Shown here in pieces: positions 62,007-64,000 of a stretch of DNA of 64,000 nucleotides. Within the stretch, counting starts at the first letter, position 1, and each line of letters starts with the position of its first letter. The notes below the pieces were generated by a model that saw only the letters and a program-made list of their open reading frames with translations, ran no database searches and was not told the origin of the DNA. The position numbers were made by a program, and so were the translations under genes. Source of the DNA: Vibrio hangzhouensis (GTDB lineage Bacteria > Pseudomonadota > Gammaproteobacteria > Enterobacterales > Vibrionaceae). The stretch is taken from contig NZ_FNVG01000018.1 of assembly GCF_900107935.1 (NCBI RefSeq), positions 32,307 through 96,306 on the forward strand, read 5' to 3'.

Positions 62007-63806
62007 ATGCAAGACACTGACCCAAAACAGAATCGTAAGAATTTAGGCATTCTATTGGAACTGCTAAAATTTGTTCGACCATACAGAAACAAAGTCATAG
62101 CGGCACTGGTTGCCCTTATCTGCACCGCAGCGTTAACACTGTCTGTGGGCCATGGCGTACGGATTTTGATTGATCAAGGCTTTGCACAACAATCTTCAGA
62201 GCAACTGAGCAGCGCGATACAGTTCATCTTACTGGTGGTACTGTGCATCTCGATCGGTACGTTTTTTCGCTTTTATCTGGTTTCCTCTGTTGGCGAACGA
62301 GTGAGCGCGGACATTCGACTTGCGGTGTTTAATCACATTGTCACCTTGCACCCCAGTTACTTTGAGACCAATGGCAGCGGTGAGATCATGTCACGCCTGA
62401 CTACTGACACCACTTTGCTGCAAAGTATTATAGGCTCCTCCTTTTCAATGGCCATGCGCAGTGCACTGATGTGTATGGGGGCTGTAATCATGCTGTTTGC
62501 TACCAACATCAAACTTACTCTGATTGTTCTGGCATCGGTACCCTTTATTCTGGTGCCCATCCTGTTTTATGGACGTCGGGTTCGGGCACTTTCCCGCCAG
62601 AGTCAGGATTCGATGGCCGACGTGGGCAGCTATGCGGGTGAAGCCATTGAACACATTAAAACGGTTCAGAGTTACAGCTATGAAGCGCAGGAAAAAATCT
62701 CATTTTCGGGCGAGGTAGAAAGAGCATACGAGATTGGTCGAAAACGGGTGAAACAGAGAGCTATCCTGATCTCTGGTGTTATCGTTATCGTGTTCAGTGC
62801 AATCGCAGGAATGTTATGGGTGGGCGGCAGTGATGTCATAAAAGGTACTATGTCCGCCGGCGATCTTGGTGCATTTGTCTTTTACGCCATTATGGTCGCC
62901 TCTTCCCTCGCAACCATTTCCGAAGTTCTCGGCGAGTTGCAGCGGGCGGCAGGTGCCACAGAGCGCCTGATTGAGATCCTTAAAGTGGAAAGCCATATCA
63001 TTGCTCCAGAGGTAGATATGGTTTCTCCACACCAACTCAGACCGGAAATTGCATTTGATAAGGTTACCTTCCACTACCCTTCAAGACCTGGTGTGGCAGC
63101 AGTGGATGAACTGCAACTGAAAGCTGAAGAAGGCAAAGTACTGGCACTAGTGGGCCCTTCTGGAGCAGGCAAGACGACGTTATTTGAGCTGCTACAGCGG
63201 TTTTATGACCCACAGCAAGGTGCGATCACCTTTGGTGGCACAGACATTCGTCGCTTTGACCCTCAAGCCCTTCGTCGCCAAATGGCACTTGTGCCGCAGC
63301 AACCCGCACTCTTCAGCAATGATGTCTACCATAACATTCGGTATGGAAATCCTGACGCGACGGATGAGGAAGTAATAGCCGCAGCGAAGAAAGCCCACGC
63401 TCATGAGTTTATCTCACAACTGCCAGAAGGCTATCACAGTTTTCTGGGGGAGCGGGGTGTCAGACTCTCCGGTGGTCAACGTCAGCGAATCGCCATCGCC
63501 CGCGCTATTCTCAAAGATCCGAAAATATTGCTACTCGATGAAGCCACCAGCGCATTGGACAGTGAAAGCGAACATCACGTTCAGCAGGCGCTAGAGGAGC
63601 TAATGACCGGGAGAACAACCATCATCATTGCTCATCGGTTGTCGACGATCCAACATGCCGACCAGATTGCGGTACTTGATCAGGGCCATTTAGTCGATGT
63701 AGGTGATCACCATTCACTACTCAGCAGTTGTGAACTATATCGGCGACTGGTCGAGCTTCAGTTTAAACACCTGAGCAACCAAAAAATAACCTCGTCATTC
63801 CCTTAA
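62007..63806 (+). CDS. ABC exporter, fused membrane and ATPase half-transporter (MsbA-like)
   Basis: A 599-residue half-transporter that works as a homodimer. Six transmembrane segments (about 20-310) are followed by the ATPase: Walker A GPSGAGKTT (about 386), Q-loop LVPQQPALF, signature LSGGQRQRIAIARAIL, Walker B ILLLDEATSALD, and the switch His in IIAHRLSTI. Type IV exporters of this kind move lipids, drugs or peptides. AAGG precedes the ATG. The gene is divergent from the GH3 gene and has no partner in the window. Substrate is not apparent. Confidence 0.85.
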   Translation: MQDTDPKQNRKNLGILLELLKFVRPYRNKVIAALVALICTAALTLSVGHGVRILIDQGFAQQSSEQLSSAIQFILLVVLCISIGTFFRFYLVSSVGERVSADIRLAVFNHIVTLHPSYFETNGSGEIMSRLTTDTTLLQSIIGSSFSMAMRSALMCMGAVIMLFATNIKLTLIVLASVPFILVPILFYGRRVRALSRQSQDSMADVGSYAGEAIEHIKTVQSYSYEAQEKISFSGEVERAYEIGRKRVKQRAILISGVIVIVFSAIAGMLWVGGSDVIKGTMSAGDLGAFVFYAIMVASSLATISEVLGELQRAAGATERLIEILKVESHIIAPEVDMVSPHQLRPEIAFDKVTFHYPSRPGVAAVDELQLKAEEGKVLALVGPSGAGKTTLFELLQRFYDPQQGAITFGGTDIRRFDPQALRRQMALVPQQPALFSNDVYHNIRYGNPDATDEEVIAAAKKAHAHEFISQLPEGYHSFLGERGVRLSGGQRQRIAIARAILKDPKILLLDEATSALDSESEHHVQQALEELMTGRTTIIIAHRLSTIQHADQIAVLDQGHLVDVGDHHSLLSSCELYRRLVELQFKHLSNQKITSSFP

Positions 63807-63840
63807 AAAAGGAATCTAATACAGCGCGCTGTAAGCGCAA

Positions 63841-64000
63841 TTTAAGTGACTATACTCAAGTGACCTCAAGATGCAGGACTCAGAGCTGCATCAAGGTGTT
63901 CAGTTCAAGGAAAATAGTTGAAGGAATGGCTATTCCCTTTCGAAGCTATTTGACGCAGAAATGGGCACCTTGATGAGCTCCCAAAGGGCGAGTTTACTTG
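63841..64000. repeat. Highly structured non-coding stretch, possible dispersed intergenic repeat
   Basis: Nested inverted repeats: CATCAAGGTG (63889-63898) pairs with CACCTTGATG (63966-63975), enclosing GGAAT-4-ATTCC (63923-63936). A separate GATGCAG-9-CTGCATC hairpin (63870-63892) shares bases with the outer arm, so alternative folds compete. The stretch runs to the window edge. I think similar sequences recur between genes in Vibrio, but that is memory, not a search. Confidence 0.45.

Noticed and set aside
1..64000. Mobile elements, CRISPR arrays, phage genes or integron sites
   Set aside because: No transposase, integrase, spacer-repeat pattern or attC-like array was seen on either strand.

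Overview
The window looks like a chromosomal segment of a marine gammaproteobacterium, most probably a Vibrio or close relative. The reasons are a GlyGly-CTERM surface-sorting tail, a LamB/MalM pair, E. coli-like yejABEF, roxA and yjiHG homologues, moderate GC, and a polysaccharide locus suited to algal laminarin. I see no rRNA, tRNA, insertion sequence, phage or CRISPR array. All names come from reading motifs; no search was run.

Left part (1-20.8 kb): polyamine catabolism. At 148-3737 (-) a class III omega-aminotransferase, a methylmalonate/malonate-semialdehyde dehydrogenase and a class I glutamine amidotransferase form an operon. It is divergent from an XRE-cupin regulator and a PuuC-like aldehyde dehydrogenase (3976-6025). 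At 10.3-20.7 kb lie a putrescine ABC transporter (PotF, ATPase, two permeases), a second XRE-cupin PuuR-like regulator, a SpuC-like aminotransferase, two gamma-glutamylpolyamine synthetase homologues and a PuuB-like oxidase. Together they predict uptake of putrescine or related diamines and breakdown by glutamylation and transamination through GABA or beta-alanine.

Between these two blocks (6.3-9.7 kb) is a compact operon of a MaoP/DUF413 protein, a GshB-like ATP-grasp ligase, and a two-domain N-formylglutamate-amidohydrolase-like/DUF1704 metallopeptidase. It looks like an uncharacterised amide-ligase and amide-hydrolase system. A small heat-shock gene follows it.

Middle (20.8-26.6 kb): the ribosomal oxygenase RoxA, the YjiH/YjiG membrane pair, a chemoreceptor and a LysR regulator.

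Right part (26.7-61.5 kb): a beta-1,3-glucan (laminarin) utilisation locus. Secreted GH16 (two) and GH17 enzymes cut the polymer outside the cell. A LamB-type porin with a MalM-like lipoprotein would pass oligosaccharides across the outer membrane. An Opp-type ABC transporter would import them. A 1149-residue GH94-like phosphorylase and two cytoplasmic GH3 glucosidases, one with its domains permuted, would finish them. A LacI-family regulator lies in the middle, and near-identical palindromes with a GAAAGCGCTTTC core stand before GH17, the lamB/lacI region, the phosphorylase, the binding-protein gene and the GH3 operon. A yejABEF peptide importer and a PAS-GGDEF cyclase are embedded in this stretch. 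A PACE efflux gene with a divergent LysR regulator lies near its right end.

The window ends with an ABC exporter and a highly structured non-coding stretch that may be a dispersed repeat.
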